DNA of 64,000 nucleotides from positions 234,623 to 298,622 of the forward strand of contig NZ_KK069994.1 of assembly GCF_000576425.1 (NCBI RefSeq), in the 5' to 3' direction. This document shows positions 44,182 through 52,179 of the stretch, in pieces. The notes beneath the pieces are model-generated. The model saw only the letters and a list, made by a program, of their open reading frames with translations, was not told where the DNA came from and did not search any database. The position numbers and the translations under genes are program-made. The stretch's first letter is position 1; every line of letters starts with the position of its first letter. The stretch comes from Brachybacterium phenoliresistens (GTDB lineage Bacteria > Actinomycetota > Actinomycetes > Actinomycetales > Dermabacteraceae).

Positions 44182-45120
44182 ATGCGCGACCCGCGGGATC
44201 TGTACTCCTACGCCTCGGCCGATGTCGTGGCGGCGGTGCCGCGCGGCAGGCTGACGCTGGTGCATGCCCTGCCGGGCATGGTCGATGCCGGGAACGCCTG
44301 CCGCATCGCCGCGACGTACCTGCGCGATTCCCTGCGGCATGTCCGTCTGGTGACCTTCGAGGCCGATGAGCTCGTGGACTATCGCGGCTCGCGCCCGCAG
44401 GCCGTGTTCGACGGCCGGTCCTACGCCTCCGTGGACATCCCCGAGATGGCGCTGTACCTGATGTACGACGAGTCGGATCGTCCCTTCCTGTTCCTGGACG
44501 GCCCGGAGCCGGACCTGCAGTGGCAGCGCCTGGCGCAGGCCATCATCGACCTCGTGGAGTTCTTCGAGGTCGATCAGGTCGTGAGCATGGAGGCCTACCC
44601 GATGGCCGTCCCGCACACGCGGCCGATCGCCCTCATCGCGCATGCCAACGACGGGTCCCTCTCCTCGGCCGATGCCGAGGGTCAGGAGGAGACGGAGGTG
44701 CTGGTCCCGGCGAGCTTCGGCGCTCTGCTCGAGAAGGAGCTGGAGCGGGCCGGCCATCGGGCGATGGGATACGCGGCCCAGATCCCCCACTACCTCACCC
44801 GCACCGACTTCCCGGCGGGGGCCCTCGCCCTGCTGCGCCGCGTGAGCGAGGCGGCCGGTCTCGAGCTCCCGCTCGTGGAGCTGGGGGACCTGACCGATGC
44901 GGCCTCCTCCGCGCTGGCCGGCACGCTCGAGGGGAACGAGGAGATCGGCGCGGTGGTCTCCGCGCTCGAGGAGCAGTACGACGCGGTCGCCGGGGACGGC
45001 TCCGTGCACGGGATCGCCACCACCATGGATCTGCCCACCGCCGACGAGATCGGCGATCACTTCGAGCGGTTCCTCGCGCGCCAGGACGACGATCCGGACC
45101 CCGGCCGCTCCCCGTCCTGA
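44182..45120 (+). CDS. PAC2 family protein (proteasome-assembly-chaperone-like)
   Basis: ATP-grasp-adjacent actinobacterial PAC2 protein of unknown function; the fold is that of eukaryotic proteasome assembly chaperone 2. ATG 44182 has GGAGGAGG upstream; the ATG at 44125 overlaps the -10. The 312 residues contain LVHALPGMVDAGNACRIAATYL, LVTFEADELVDYRGSRP, the PFLFLDGPEPDLQWQRLAQAIIDLVEFFEVDQVVSMEAYPMAVPHTRP core and the ATQIPHYL-like AAQIPHYLTRTDFPAGALALLRRV. No proteasome genes are in this window. Confidence 0.88.
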   Translation: MRDPRDLYSYASADVVAAVPRGRLTLVHALPGMVDAGNACRIAATYLRDSLRHVRLVTFEADELVDYRGSRPQAVFDGRSYASVDIPEMALYLMYDESDRPFLFLDGPEPDLQWQRLAQAIIDLVEFFEVDQVVSMEAYPMAVPHTRPIALIAHANDGSLSSADAEGQEETEVLVPASFGALLEKELERAGHRAMGYAAQIPHYLTRTDFPAGALALLRRVSEAAGLELPLVELGDLTDAASSALAGTLEGNEEIGAVVSALEEQYDAVAGDGSVHGIATTMDLPTADEIGDHFERFLARQDDDPDPGRSPS

Positions 45121-45382
45121 CCTCCGCGACGCTGCCTGCGGGTTTGTTACGCCTTCGTTATGGCTCAGCCGCTCTCTCGACGTGAAATGAGCCACGATCG
45201 TGGGACAATGGTCTCGTTGCAGTGCAGTACGACCAGCAGGACAGTTCCGGTGATGTCGCCCGCGGGTGCAGCACGGGTCTCGCGCCTGATGCGTTCAGCT
45301 CGCTTCTCCTGAAGCGGGACATGCTCACGCGACTTCGGGATCGCACCGCGATCGTCGACGGACCAGAAGGAAAGTGAAAGAT
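45121..45382 (+). promoter_or_regulatory. Promoter and long leader of the cold-shock gene
   Basis: GTGAAA (45182-45187), 16 bp, extended -10 TGG-GACAAT (45204-45209). This gives a leader of about 165 nt, typical of cold-shock mRNAs. Upstream, GTTAC (45146-45150) and GTTAT (45157-45161) form an 11-bp-spaced direct repeat that resembles MtrA or GlnR sites. Confidence 0.5.
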
Positions 45383-45586
45383 ATGGCGCAGGGCGCGGTC
45401 AAGTGGTTCAACGCTGAGAAGGGCTACGGCTTCATCGAGATCGATGGGGGCGGAGCCGACGTCTTCGTGCACCACAGCAAGATCGACATGGATGGATACC
45501 GCTCCCTCGAAGAGGGCCAGCGGGTGGAGTTCGAGGTGGCGCAGGGCGACAAGGGCCCGCAGGCCGAGCAGGTCCGCCCCCTCTGA
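45383..45586 (+). CDS. Cold shock protein (CspA family)
   Basis: 67-residue single OB-fold RNA chaperone. ATG 45383 gives [34 protein letters not shown], with both RNP motifs (KGYGFI and DVFVHH). A GTG at 45374 would add three residues and sits too close to the AAGGA. The C-terminal [20 protein letters not shown] is standard. The long leader suggests post-transcriptional control, possibly by temperature. Confidence 0.96.
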   Translation: MAQGAVKWFNAEKGYGFIEIDGGGADVFVHHSKIDMDGYRSLEEGQRVEFEVAQGDKGPQAEQVRPL

Positions 45587-45611
45587 GCATTCGTCCGGCG
45601 CGACCGGACAG

Positions 45612-45650
45612 GAGGGCGGGCAGGAGACCGGGGGTCTCCTGCCCGCCCTC
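45612..45650. terminator. Terminator between csp and the spermidine-synthase-like gene
   Basis: An 18-bp perfect stem (45612-45629 with 45633-45650, loop GGG) lies 26 nt after the csp stop, between converging genes. Confidence 0.9.
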
Positions 45651-45703
45651 ACGCATGTCCGCGCCCGCGCAAATCCGCCCTCGCGGGTCCGCTGCGGAGC
45701 CGG

Positions 45704-46600
45704 TCAGCTCCCGTCGGCAGCGCTGCCGTCGGGAGCTGCTTCGGGCAGGGGGACCTCCACCACCTGCCCGCGATCGGCGAGGCTGCGGACCTCCGCGGGT
45801 GGGGACAGGCGCACGGACACGGCGTCCGAGCGCAGCGCCCGATCCACGTCCGCGGGCAGCGGCTCCCCGGAGGCGACCAGCACGCAGTTCCCGCGCCGCT
45901 TGCCGCTGAGGTGGGCCGGCTCGGCGATGATCCCGACGTGGGGGAAGACCGTCGAGAGCGTCGCGACCTCGTCGGCGAGGATGCGCGTCCCGGGCGGGGC
46001 CGCGCTGTTGGCGAGATAGAGCCCCCCGGGGCGCAGCACCCGACGCGCATGCTCGGCCACGGCCCGTGAGGTGAGCACGAGCGGCGTGACGTTTCCGCTG
46101 AACACGTCACGGATCACCAGGTCGAAGCGGGCATCGCGCCAGGAAGTGAGCGCCGTGGTGGCGTCGTCCACCCGGATCCGCACCCGGGGCGAGCGCGGCA
46201 GGGAGAACCAGGTGCGCACGTGCTCGGCCAGGAGCGCGTCCTTCTCGACGACCACGTGGCGCGATCGCGGCCATTGGTCCGCGAGCGCCCGCGGCAGCGA
46301 GCACCCGCCGCCGCCGAGGTGGGCGACCTCCATCGACTCCCGGTCCGGGCGATCCGCCGCCCAGCGCCGCACGACCAGCTGCATCCAGCGCATGTACTCG
46401 AACTCGAGATGCTGGGGATCCGGATGCAACCCCGAGGAGGGGACCCCGTTGACGTACAGGACGACCGAGCCGTCCGTCTCCGTCTCCAGCAGGGCCGTGC
46501 CCGTGGAGATGGGGATCGGTCGGCCGACGGGGCCGAGGTCCGGGAACGGGCTCGAGGAGGGGTCCGGGCCGCGGCGGCGCCGCGGGTCGCGCTTGCTCAT
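45704..46600 (-). CDS. Spermidine-synthase-like SAM-fold protein
   Basis: Rossmann-fold protein of the spermine/spermidine synthase superfamily. ATG 46600 is 6 nt after TAGAGT (leaderless). The 298 residues show HLGGGGCSLPR (95-104) as the nucleotide motif, VVVEKD (E119), VDDATTAL and DLVIRDVFSG. True aminopropyltransferases have D-x-S-D-P at the last site; here the second Asp is missing, so polyamine synthesis is doubtful and a methyltransferase-like or regulatory role is possible. No speD/speA genes are nearby. Confidence 0.82.
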   Translation of the reverse strand: MSKRDPRRRRGPDPSSSPFPDLGPVGRPIPISTGTALLETETDGSVVLYVNGVPSSGLHPDPQHLEFEYMRWMQLVVRRWAADRPDRESMEVAHLGGGGCSLPRALADQWPRSRHVVVEKDALLAEHVRTWFSLPRSPRVRIRVDDATTALTSWRDARFDLVIRDVFSGNVTPLVLTSRAVAEHARRVLRPGGLYLANSAAPPGTRILADEVATLSTVFPHVGIIAEPAHLSGKRRGNCVLVASGEPLPADVDRALRSDAVSVRLSPPAEVRSLADRGQVVEVPLPEAAPDGSAADGS

Positions 46601-46606
46601 GCAGCC

Positions 46607-46612
46607 ACTCTA
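46607..46612 (-). promoter_or_regulatory. Leaderless -10 of the spermidine-synthase-like gene
   Basis: On the minus strand TAGAGT is followed by six bases and the ATG at 46600. Confidence 0.6.
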
Positions 46613-46803
46613 GGGTCCGCCGGCTTCTCCTCCCCACGGCGGCCCGGTCCCCAGCGGACGTCGTCTGTCCGTCCCCCTGCGTAGCGTCAGGGGCATCGAG
46701 GCGGTCGGGAGCCGGGACATCGGGTCCGGGCCGCGGCGACGGACCGACGGGGCGCGGCCCCGGCGGTCACGGACCGGAGCAGCGCAGGAGACGGGAGGAC
46801 GTG

Positions 46804-47307
46804 ATGGCACCGATGACGAACCGAGCGACGACGCCGCGGCAGGCCGCGCCGGCACGGCACGGGCAGGGGGCTCCCACCGGGCGGCCCTCCCGCGCGCTGC
46901 AGCTCCTGGACGCCGAGCTCGACATCCTCGATCGGGCGGAGTCGATGCTGCGCGAGGGCGAGGCCCTCGCGCTGACCGACCCCCGCGCCGCGTACGAGCT
47001 CGTCCACCGCGCCGCACTGCGTGCGGCCGGGGTGGTGGTCGCGCGCGCCAACCGGGATCGCCGGCGCCGTCTGCCCCTGAACGCCTGGACCGCGCTGGCG
47101 AGGATCGGCGGCGAGCATCGTGCCTGGGCCGAGGAGATGGCCGAGCTCGTCGCGGAGCGCGACCGCCTCTCCCGCCGGGAGGACGCGACGCCCGACCCGG
47201 TCCTCCTGGCCCGCCACCGCGACCTCACCGCGCGCCGCGTCAGGATGGTCCGGGAGGAGGTCCTCGAGGCCAGCCTGCCGGAGGACCTCTCGACCCTGGG
47301 CTCGTGA
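46804..47307 (+). CDS. SAV_6107 family HEPN-domain protein
   Basis: Actinobacterial helical protein of unknown function. ATG 46804 is 5 nt after GGGAGG; GTG 46801 is too close. The 167 residues begin with a disordered Ala/Pro/Arg stretch, then LDAELDILDRAESMLREGEALALTDPRAAYELVHRAALRAAGVVVA (the HEPN core) and further helices through EEMAELVAERDRLSRRED. It lacks an obvious R-x4-6-H nuclease motif, so RNase activity is not supported. It lies 153 nt before DNA polymerase IV, a pairing also common in related genomes. Confidence 0.82.
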   Translation: MAPMTNRATTPRQAAPARHGQGAPTGRPSRALQLLDAELDILDRAESMLREGEALALTDPRAAYELVHRAALRAAGVVVARANRDRRRRLPLNAWTALARIGGEHRAWAEEMAELVAERDRLSRREDATPDPVLLARHRDLTARRVRMVREEVLEASLPEDLSTLGS

Positions 47308-47426
47308 GGGCCCGGGGTGGGCGCGGCCTCCCGGCATCCGCGCGGATCGTGCTGCCGCCCAAGCCGCCCCGCGCCCTCGCCCCGTGCCGCCGCCTGGGGG
47401 CGGGGGCCTCCCGGGTGCGGCCCGAC

Positions 47427-47432
47427 TACGAT
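47427..47432 (+). promoter_or_regulatory. dinB -10 candidate
   Basis: TACGAT lies 28 bp before the chosen GTG and overlaps the alternative ATG at 47431, which argues against that ATG. No SOS box is visible. Confidence 0.5.
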
Positions 47433-47460
47433 GGACGCTCCGGATCGAGGGGAGGGCTGC

Positions 47461-48705
47461 GTGGACGTCGAGGACAGCACGATCCTCCATCTCGACATGG
47501 ACGCCTTCTTCGCCTCCGTCGAGATCCGTGACGACCCGGGACTGCGGGGCCGCCCCGTCGTCGTGGGCGGCGCGGGCAACCGCGGCGTCGTCGCGGCGGC
47601 CAGCTATCCCGCCCGCTCCCGCGGGATCCGCTCGGCCATGCCCATGGTCACCGCCCGCCGCCTCGCCCCGGACCTGGTGGTCGTGCCGCCGCGGATCGAC
47701 CTGTACCGGCGGATCTCCCGGGAGGTGATGGCGATCCTCGCCTCGGTGACCCCGCAGGTCGAGCAGATCAGCGTCGACGAGGCGTTCCTGGACGTGCGCG
47801 GCGCCCGGCGCCTGTTCGGCACGCCCGCGCAGATCGGCGCCCTGCTGCGCGAACGGATCCGCGCGGAGCTCGATCTGCCCAGCAGCGTCGGCGGGTCCGT
47901 GTCCCGGGCGGTGGCCAAGATCGCCTCCGCGCACGCCAAGCCGGACGGCCTGCTCATCGTCGCCCCGGAGGAGACGGCGGCCTTCCTCGCCCCGCTGCCG
48001 GTGTCCGTGATCTCGGGGGTGGGCCCCAAGGCGGTCCGCTCCCTGGAGCAGCTGGGCGTGCGCACGGTCGGCGAGCTGCGCGACATCCCGGCGACGACCC
48101 TGCGCCGTGCGCTCGGTCCGCAGGCGCCGATGGTCTCGCGGATCGCCGCAGGGGAGGACCGGACGGGGCTGGGCCGTCAGGTGCGCGACCGCAGCCTGGG
48201 CACGGAGCGCACCTTCGAGGAGGACCTCACCGACCCCGAGGACATCCGCCGACGTCTGACCGCGATGGCGGACGAGGTCGCCCGGTCCCTGCGCCGCGAG
48301 GGGCTCGTGGCGCGGACGGTGAGCGTGAAGCTGCGGTCGCCGGACGGCACCACCATCACGCGGGCCGCGACGATGGACCAGCCGACCTCGGTGGGGGAGC
48401 GGCTGCGCGAGCACGTCATCGCCCTGTGGACGCGCGAGGCCGCGTCGCTGCCCCGGCTGCGGCTGGCCGGCGTGCGGGCGGAGCATCTGCGGCCGGCGGA
48501 GGGCGGCTCGTCCCTCGAGCTCGCGGGCCGCACCACCGGGTGGCAGGACCTCGAGCAGGCGATGGATCGGGCGCTGGACCGCTTCGGCGGGGTGAGCCTG
48601 ACGCGCGGGTCCGCCCTGAAGGGGACGGCGGCCGAGGAGCCCGCTCCGTCCAGGTCGCTGCCAGGTCTACCGCTCGGTCGGCCCGGCGGGGAGCGTCCGG
48701 GCTGA
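47461..48705 (+). CDS. dinB: DNA polymerase IV (Y family)
   Basis: Error-prone translesion polymerase. GTG 47461 has GGGGAGGG just upstream; earlier in-frame starts add residues without similarity. The 414 residues have the palm carboxylates D12 (HLDMDAFFASVE) and D106/E107 (ISVDEAFLDV), the KIASAHAKPDG segment, the helix-hairpin-helix ISGVGPKAVRSLEQLGVRTVGEL and the little-finger domain. The C-terminal tail (about 385-414) is Pro/Gly-rich without a clear beta-clamp motif. Regulation by LexA is not supported. Confidence 0.95.
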   Translation: MDVEDSTILHLDMDAFFASVEIRDDPGLRGRPVVVGGAGNRGVVAAASYPARSRGIRSAMPMVTARRLAPDLVVVPPRIDLYRRISREVMAILASVTPQVEQISVDEAFLDVRGARRLFGTPAQIGALLRERIRAELDLPSSVGGSVSRAVAKIASAHAKPDGLLIVAPEETAAFLAPLPVSVISGVGPKAVRSLEQLGVRTVGELRDIPATTLRRALGPQAPMVSRIAAGEDRTGLGRQVRDRSLGTERTFEEDLTDPEDIRRRLTAMADEVARSLRREGLVARTVSVKLRSPDGTTITRAATMDQPTSVGERLREHVIALWTREAASLPRLRLAGVRAEHLRPAEGGSSLELAGRTTGWQDLEQAMDRALDRFGGVSLTRGSALKGTAAEEPAPSRSLPGLPLGRPGGERPG

Positions 48706-48887
48706 TCGGCCCGCTGTCCGCACGGAGTTGCGCACGGAGTTCCCAATCCTCAGGAAGGCGCCGTATCCTGGAGGGGCATATCCGTCGCCGACATCGTTGT
48801 TGGACGGGCCCGCCGGGAGCGGCGAAGGCGGCGCCGGGTTGCACAGCCGGAACACGCTGTGTCGTCAGTCAGAAGGGGGCGGGAGCG

Positions 48888-49277
48888 ATGCCGCTGTCGG
48901 AACACGAGCAGAAGATGCTCGACGAGATGGAGCGTCAGCTTTTCGCGGACGATCCGCGACTGGCGCGCACCTTCCAGGCCTCGACCCGCCCTCGGCGAAG
49001 CCGCCGTCGTCTGGTCCTCGGCCTCGTCGGCGCCGTGCTGGGGCTCGGTGCCCTGGTCCTCGCGGTGCTCCTGCCGGCCATCTGGCTCGGCGTGCTGGGC
49101 TTCCTGCTCATGCTCGCCGGCACCCTCTACGCCGTCACGGCACCCCCGGCGGAGCCCGGCTCCGCCCCCGGGGCCGCTCCGGCGACCGGGCAGGGTCCGG
49201 ACAGGCATCGCGGTGACTTCATGCGTCGCATGGAGGAGCGCTGGGAGAAGCGCGGCGGGGACGACCCTCGGGGTTGA
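48888..49277 (+). CDS. DUF3040 membrane protein
   Basis: Short membrane protein typical of Actinobacteria and usually located just upstream of mraZ. ATG 48888 follows AGGGGG and GGGAG. The 129 residues begin MPLSEHEQKMLDEMERQLFADDPRLARTF, the family hallmark, followed by a basic patch and two membrane segments (about 44-63 and 66-87) and a hydrophilic tail. TATCCT (48764-48769) is a possible -10, giving a leader of about 110 nt. Function unknown; the context suggests a link to envelope or division. Confidence 0.92.
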   Translation: MPLSEHEQKMLDEMERQLFADDPRLARTFQASTRPRRSRRRLVLGLVGAVLGLGALVLAVLLPAIWLGVLGFLLMLAGTLYAVTAPPAEPGSAPGAAPATGQGPDRHRGDFMRRMEERWEKRGGDDPRG

Positions 49278-49302
49278 CCCGCACGCGCTGACGCACGACG
49301 CA

Positions 49303-49332
49303 GCCCCCGCCGGATCCTGATCCGGCGGGGGC
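49303..49332 (+). terminator. Terminator after the DUF3040 gene
   Basis: GCCCCCGCCGGAT (49303-49315) pairs perfectly with ATCCGGCGGGGGC (49320-49332) around CCTG, 25 nt after the stop codon. Confidence 0.88.
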
Positions 49333-49945
49333 CGCGTCGTGCCGTCCTCCGCAGCGCGATCGGTCCGGGCCGCCCCGCTGGGCCGCCCGGCCGGGCCGCC
49401 CCGCTGGGCCGCCCGACGCACCCTCCCGACCACGGCGCGCCCTCCTGACCCCGGCGCATCTTCCTGACCCCGGCGCACCCTCCTGACGCAGCCGCCCGGA
49501 TCCTTCGGGCGCCCCCTCCACCGCGCCCCCTCGTGGCCCCGCCCCGCAGTCCCTCGTGGACCCGCCCCGCAGTCCTCGCCGCTCCGGGACCTCCGGTCGC
49601 GGCCCTCCTCCGGGCGGGCGCGGAGGCGGACGGGACGCCGGAGACCGGGAAGAACGGCTCGGCGCGTCCAGGGTTCTCCCGGATTCCCCACTTCCCTCCC
49701 CGCGATCCCTCCACCCCGCTCCACCGCGCCCCCACCGCCCTTCCGCCCCGCGCCCCGAGAACCCGGACGACGCTCTGACCTGCACTTCCAGGATGGCGCC
49801 GAGAAATCCGGAGGGAGGGAGCGCGGCTGGCCCGTTCCGCTGCGACGCGCCGGAGCGCCCGATCCGGGCGAATCTCCTCCACCCCGCACCACGCCGTTGA
49901 CCTGCGTGGATGTGCGCATTGCGGGGAGAATGCGGCCAACCTGGG
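49333..49945. repeat. Repeat-rich intergenic region upstream of mraZ
   Basis: About 610 bp without a supportable gene. It holds three short tandem arrays: a 25-bp unit twice (49365-49389, 49391-49415), a degenerate 19-bp unit built around CCTCCTGACCCCGGCGCA about four times (49419-49493), and a 23-bp unit twice (49528-49550, 49551-49573). Small open frames here have no ribosome binding site or recognisable product. From about 49890 on, TTGACC (49898) and CGCATT/AATGCG may belong to the mraZ promoter region. Confidence 0.7.
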
Positions 49946-49953
49946 TGTGGATG

Positions 49954-49978
49954 TGGGGAGGAGTGGGGTAAAGTGGGG
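49954..49978 (+). promoter_or_regulatory. MraZ operator over the mraZ promoter
   Basis: TGGGG occurs at 49954-49958, 49964-49968 and 49974-49978, exactly 10 bp apart with 5-nt spacers. Published MraZ sites are direct TGGGN repeats with 5-nt spacers. The probable -10 TAAAGT (49969-49974) lies between the second and third repeat, so MraZ binding would occlude it. Confidence 0.8.
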
Positions 49979-50025
49979 CGCGTAGGGAGGACGGTGGTTC
50001 CCGACCCGGATCGAGGGGGTGCGCG

Positions 50026-50457
50026 ATGTTCCTCGGAACGTTCACGCCCAAGCTCGACGAGAAGGGCCGACTGATCTTCCCTGCGAAGTTCCGGGACGAC
50101 CTCGCCTCGGGTCTGGTCATGACCCGCGGTCAGGAGCACTGCATCGCGGTGTATCCGATCGCCGAGTTCCGCCAGAAGCTGGACGAGGCCCGTCGGGCGC
50201 CGACGACCGATCAGCGCACGCGCGACTACCTGCGCGTGCTGCTGTCCGGAGCGGAGGACGTCATCCCGGACAAGCAGGGCCGCATCACCATCCCGGGCCA
50301 CCTGAGGGCCTACGCAGGACTGGACCGGGAGACCGCGGTGATCGGCGCATTGGACCGTCTCGAGGTCTGGTCCCTCCCGGCCTGGGAGACCTACCTCGAG
50401 CAGAAGGAGGAGGGCTTCGCCCAGACCGCCGAGGAGGTGGTCCCGGGCCTGTTCTGA
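50026..50457 (+). CDS. mraZ: Transcriptional regulator MraZ
   Basis: DNA-binding regulator at the head of the division and cell-wall cluster. ATG 50026 follows GAGGGGG. The 143 residues have two AbrB-like halves, each with its signature: DEKGRLIFPAKFRDDL (about 11-26) and DKQGRITIPGHLR (about 83-95). A matching operator lies on its own promoter. 180 nt separate it from rsmH. Confidence 0.97.
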   Translation: MFLGTFTPKLDEKGRLIFPAKFRDDLASGLVMTRGQEHCIAVYPIAEFRQKLDEARRAPTTDQRTRDYLRVLLSGAEDVIPDKQGRITIPGHLRAYAGLDRETAVIGALDRLEVWSLPAWETYLEQKEEGFAQTAEEVVPGLF

Positions 50458-50637
50458 CGGCACTCCGTCTCGTGAGATCCCTCGTCGCTCCCGCCCCGAC
50501 GCAACTTCCCCGGTGGCGGGTCGGGAGCGAGGAGGGATCCCGCCGGACGGCCCCGCAGAACTCCGGGACCCATACCTGCACGCACGATCTGGACGACTCG
50601 GCCACGCACACCGGGACACGCAACGGGAGGAGAGCCT

Positions 50638-51618
50638 GTGGACACGACGACCACGCCCGCGGACGACCGCCACCTTCCCGTCCTCCTGCGGACCTGCGTC
50701 GACCTGCTCACCCCGGCTCTCTCCCACGACGGCGCCGTCTACGTCGACGGCACCCTGGGCATGGCCGGCCACGCCCTGGCCGTGCTGGACGCCGCGCCGC
50801 TGGCGCGCCTGGTGGGCATCGACCGCGATGCCCAGGCCCTCGAGCTCGCCCGGGAGCGCCTCACCCGCGCCGGCCATGGGGACCGCATCACCCTGGTCCA
50901 CGCCACCTACGACGAGATCCCGGAGGTCCTCGCGGACCTCGGCATCGCCGCCGCGGACGGCGTGATGATGGACCTCGGGCTCAGCAGCTTCCAGATCGAC
51001 ACCCGCGAGCGCGGCTTCTCCTATGCGCAGGACGCCCCGCTGGACATGCGGATGGACACCGACTCCGACGGCCCCACCGCCGCCGATCTCCTGCGCGAGC
51101 TTCCCGAGCAGGAGATCGCCCGGCTCCTGAAGGACTACGGCGACGAGCGGTTCGCCCGGCGCATCGCCCAGCGGATCGTCGCGCAGCGCGAGCAGGCGCC
51201 CCTGACGCGCAGCGGCGAGCTGGTGACGCTGCTGGAGTCGGCCATCCCGGCGGCCACGCGCGCCGGCGGCGGGCACCCGGCCAAGCGGACGTTCCAGGCG
51301 CTGCGCATCGCCGTGAACGAGGAGCTCGAGATCCTCACCCGCGCGCTCGAGGGAGCCCTGACCTCCCTCGCCGTCGGCGGCCGGCTGGTCGTCGAGTCGT
51401 ACCACTCGGGGGAGGACCGTCTGGTGAAGACGGCCCTGACCCGGGCAACCCGTTCCACGGCCCCGCCCGGCCTGCCGGTCGAGCTGGAGGAGCACCGCCC
51501 CCGCTTCGAGAACCTCGTCCGCGGCGCGCTGCGCGCCGATGACGAGGAGATCGCCCGCAATGCCCGCTCCGCCTCGGTGCGGCTGCGGGCCGTCGTCCGG
51601 TCCCGACCGGACATCTGA
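50638..51618 (+). CDS. rsmH: 16S rRNA (cytosine(1402)-N4)-methyltransferase RsmH
   Basis: Methylates N4 of C1402 in the ribosomal P site. GTG 50638 has GGGAGGA upstream. The 326 residues begin HLPVLLRTCVDLLTP, with SAM motif YVDGTLGMAGHALAVL (usually GGGGH), GIDRDAQALELA, DGVMMDLGLSSFQIDTRERGFSY, PAKRTFQALRIAVNEEL and VESYHSGEDRLVK (usually SFHSLEDR). All functional regions are present. Second gene of the dcw cluster. Confidence 0.97.
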   Translation: MDTTTTPADDRHLPVLLRTCVDLLTPALSHDGAVYVDGTLGMAGHALAVLDAAPLARLVGIDRDAQALELARERLTRAGHGDRITLVHATYDEIPEVLADLGIAAADGVMMDLGLSSFQIDTRERGFSYAQDAPLDMRMDTDSDGPTAADLLRELPEQEIARLLKDYGDERFARRIAQRIVAQREQAPLTRSGELVTLLESAIPAATRAGGGHPAKRTFQALRIAVNEELEILTRALEGALTSLAVGGRLVVESYHSGEDRLVKTALTRATRSTAPPGLPVELEEHRPRFENLVRGALRADDEEIARNARSASVRLRAVVRSRPDI

Positions 51619-51668
51619 CGCCCCCTCCGCCGCCACCGACCACGCACCATCCGTCAGGAAGCCCGCAC

Positions 51669-52178
51669 ATGGCACGCACCACCGCCCTCCGCGCCACCGC
51701 CCCCGACACCCTCGCCCCCGCGGCGCGCCCGCGCCTCGCGGTCGTGGCCCGCCCCGATCCGGGGCGCAGCTCGGTGCCGTTCGCGGTCCTGTGCACCCTG
51801 ATCGTCGTCACGGCGCTGGCGGCGGTGCTGATCCTGAACATCCAGATGTCCGATCAGAGCTACCAGATCACGCGCCTGCAGAACCAGTCGCAGCGCCTGA
51901 CGGAGCAGCAGCAGGCCCTCGCCGAGCAGAACGAGCGGCTGGGCACGCCGCAGGAGCTCGAGAAGAGGGCCAAGGAGCTGGGCATGGTGCCGGTCACCGA
52001 GCCCAGCTACATCGACCTGGCCACCGGCACCGTCATCGGCCAGGGCGAGGAGGGCAGCAGCGAGGAGGGAGCTGCCGCCTCCGAGACGAGCACGGAGCTG
52101 ACCCCGGCGATCGTCCCGCCGGCACGGATCTACGACCAGACCCCGGACTACCACGGAATGGGCAACGAGGGAGCCTGA
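51669..52178 (+). CDS. ftsL: FtsL-like divisome protein
   Basis: Bitopic division protein that works with FtsQ/FtsB to activate FtsWI. The 169 residues have a cytoplasmic N terminus of about 35, one membrane segment (about 36-57, VPFAVLCTLIVVTALAAVLIL), then a leucine-zipper-like coiled coil (QITRLQNQSQRLTEQQQALAEQNERL) and the ELGMVPVTEPSYIDLATG motif common to actinobacterial FtsL. Sequence conservation is low, so identification rests on topology and on its place between rsmH and ftsI. Confidence 0.88.
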   Translation: MARTTALRATAPDTLAPAARPRLAVVARPDPGRSSVPFAVLCTLIVVTALAAVLILNIQMSDQSYQITRLQNQSQRLTEQQQALAEQNERLGTPQELEKRAKELGMVPVTEPSYIDLATGTVIGQGEEGSSEEGAAASETSTELTPAIVPPARIYDQTPDYHGMGNEGA

Positions 52179-52179
52179 G

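Noticed and set aside
44034..44183. N-terminal extension of the HelD-like protein to ATG 44123 or 44183
   Set aside because: The extension covers the divergent -10 elements and has no resemblance to the HelD coiled-coil start.
49365..49573. CRISPR-like array
   Set aside because: Units are immediately tandem or differ in length and have no spacers of constant size; no cas genes are near.
49533..49900. Small overlapping plus-strand frames (81 and 114 residues) in the mraZ upstream gap
   Set aside because: They lie on tandem repeats, lack ribosome binding sites and give Pro/Arg-rich products without recognisable features.
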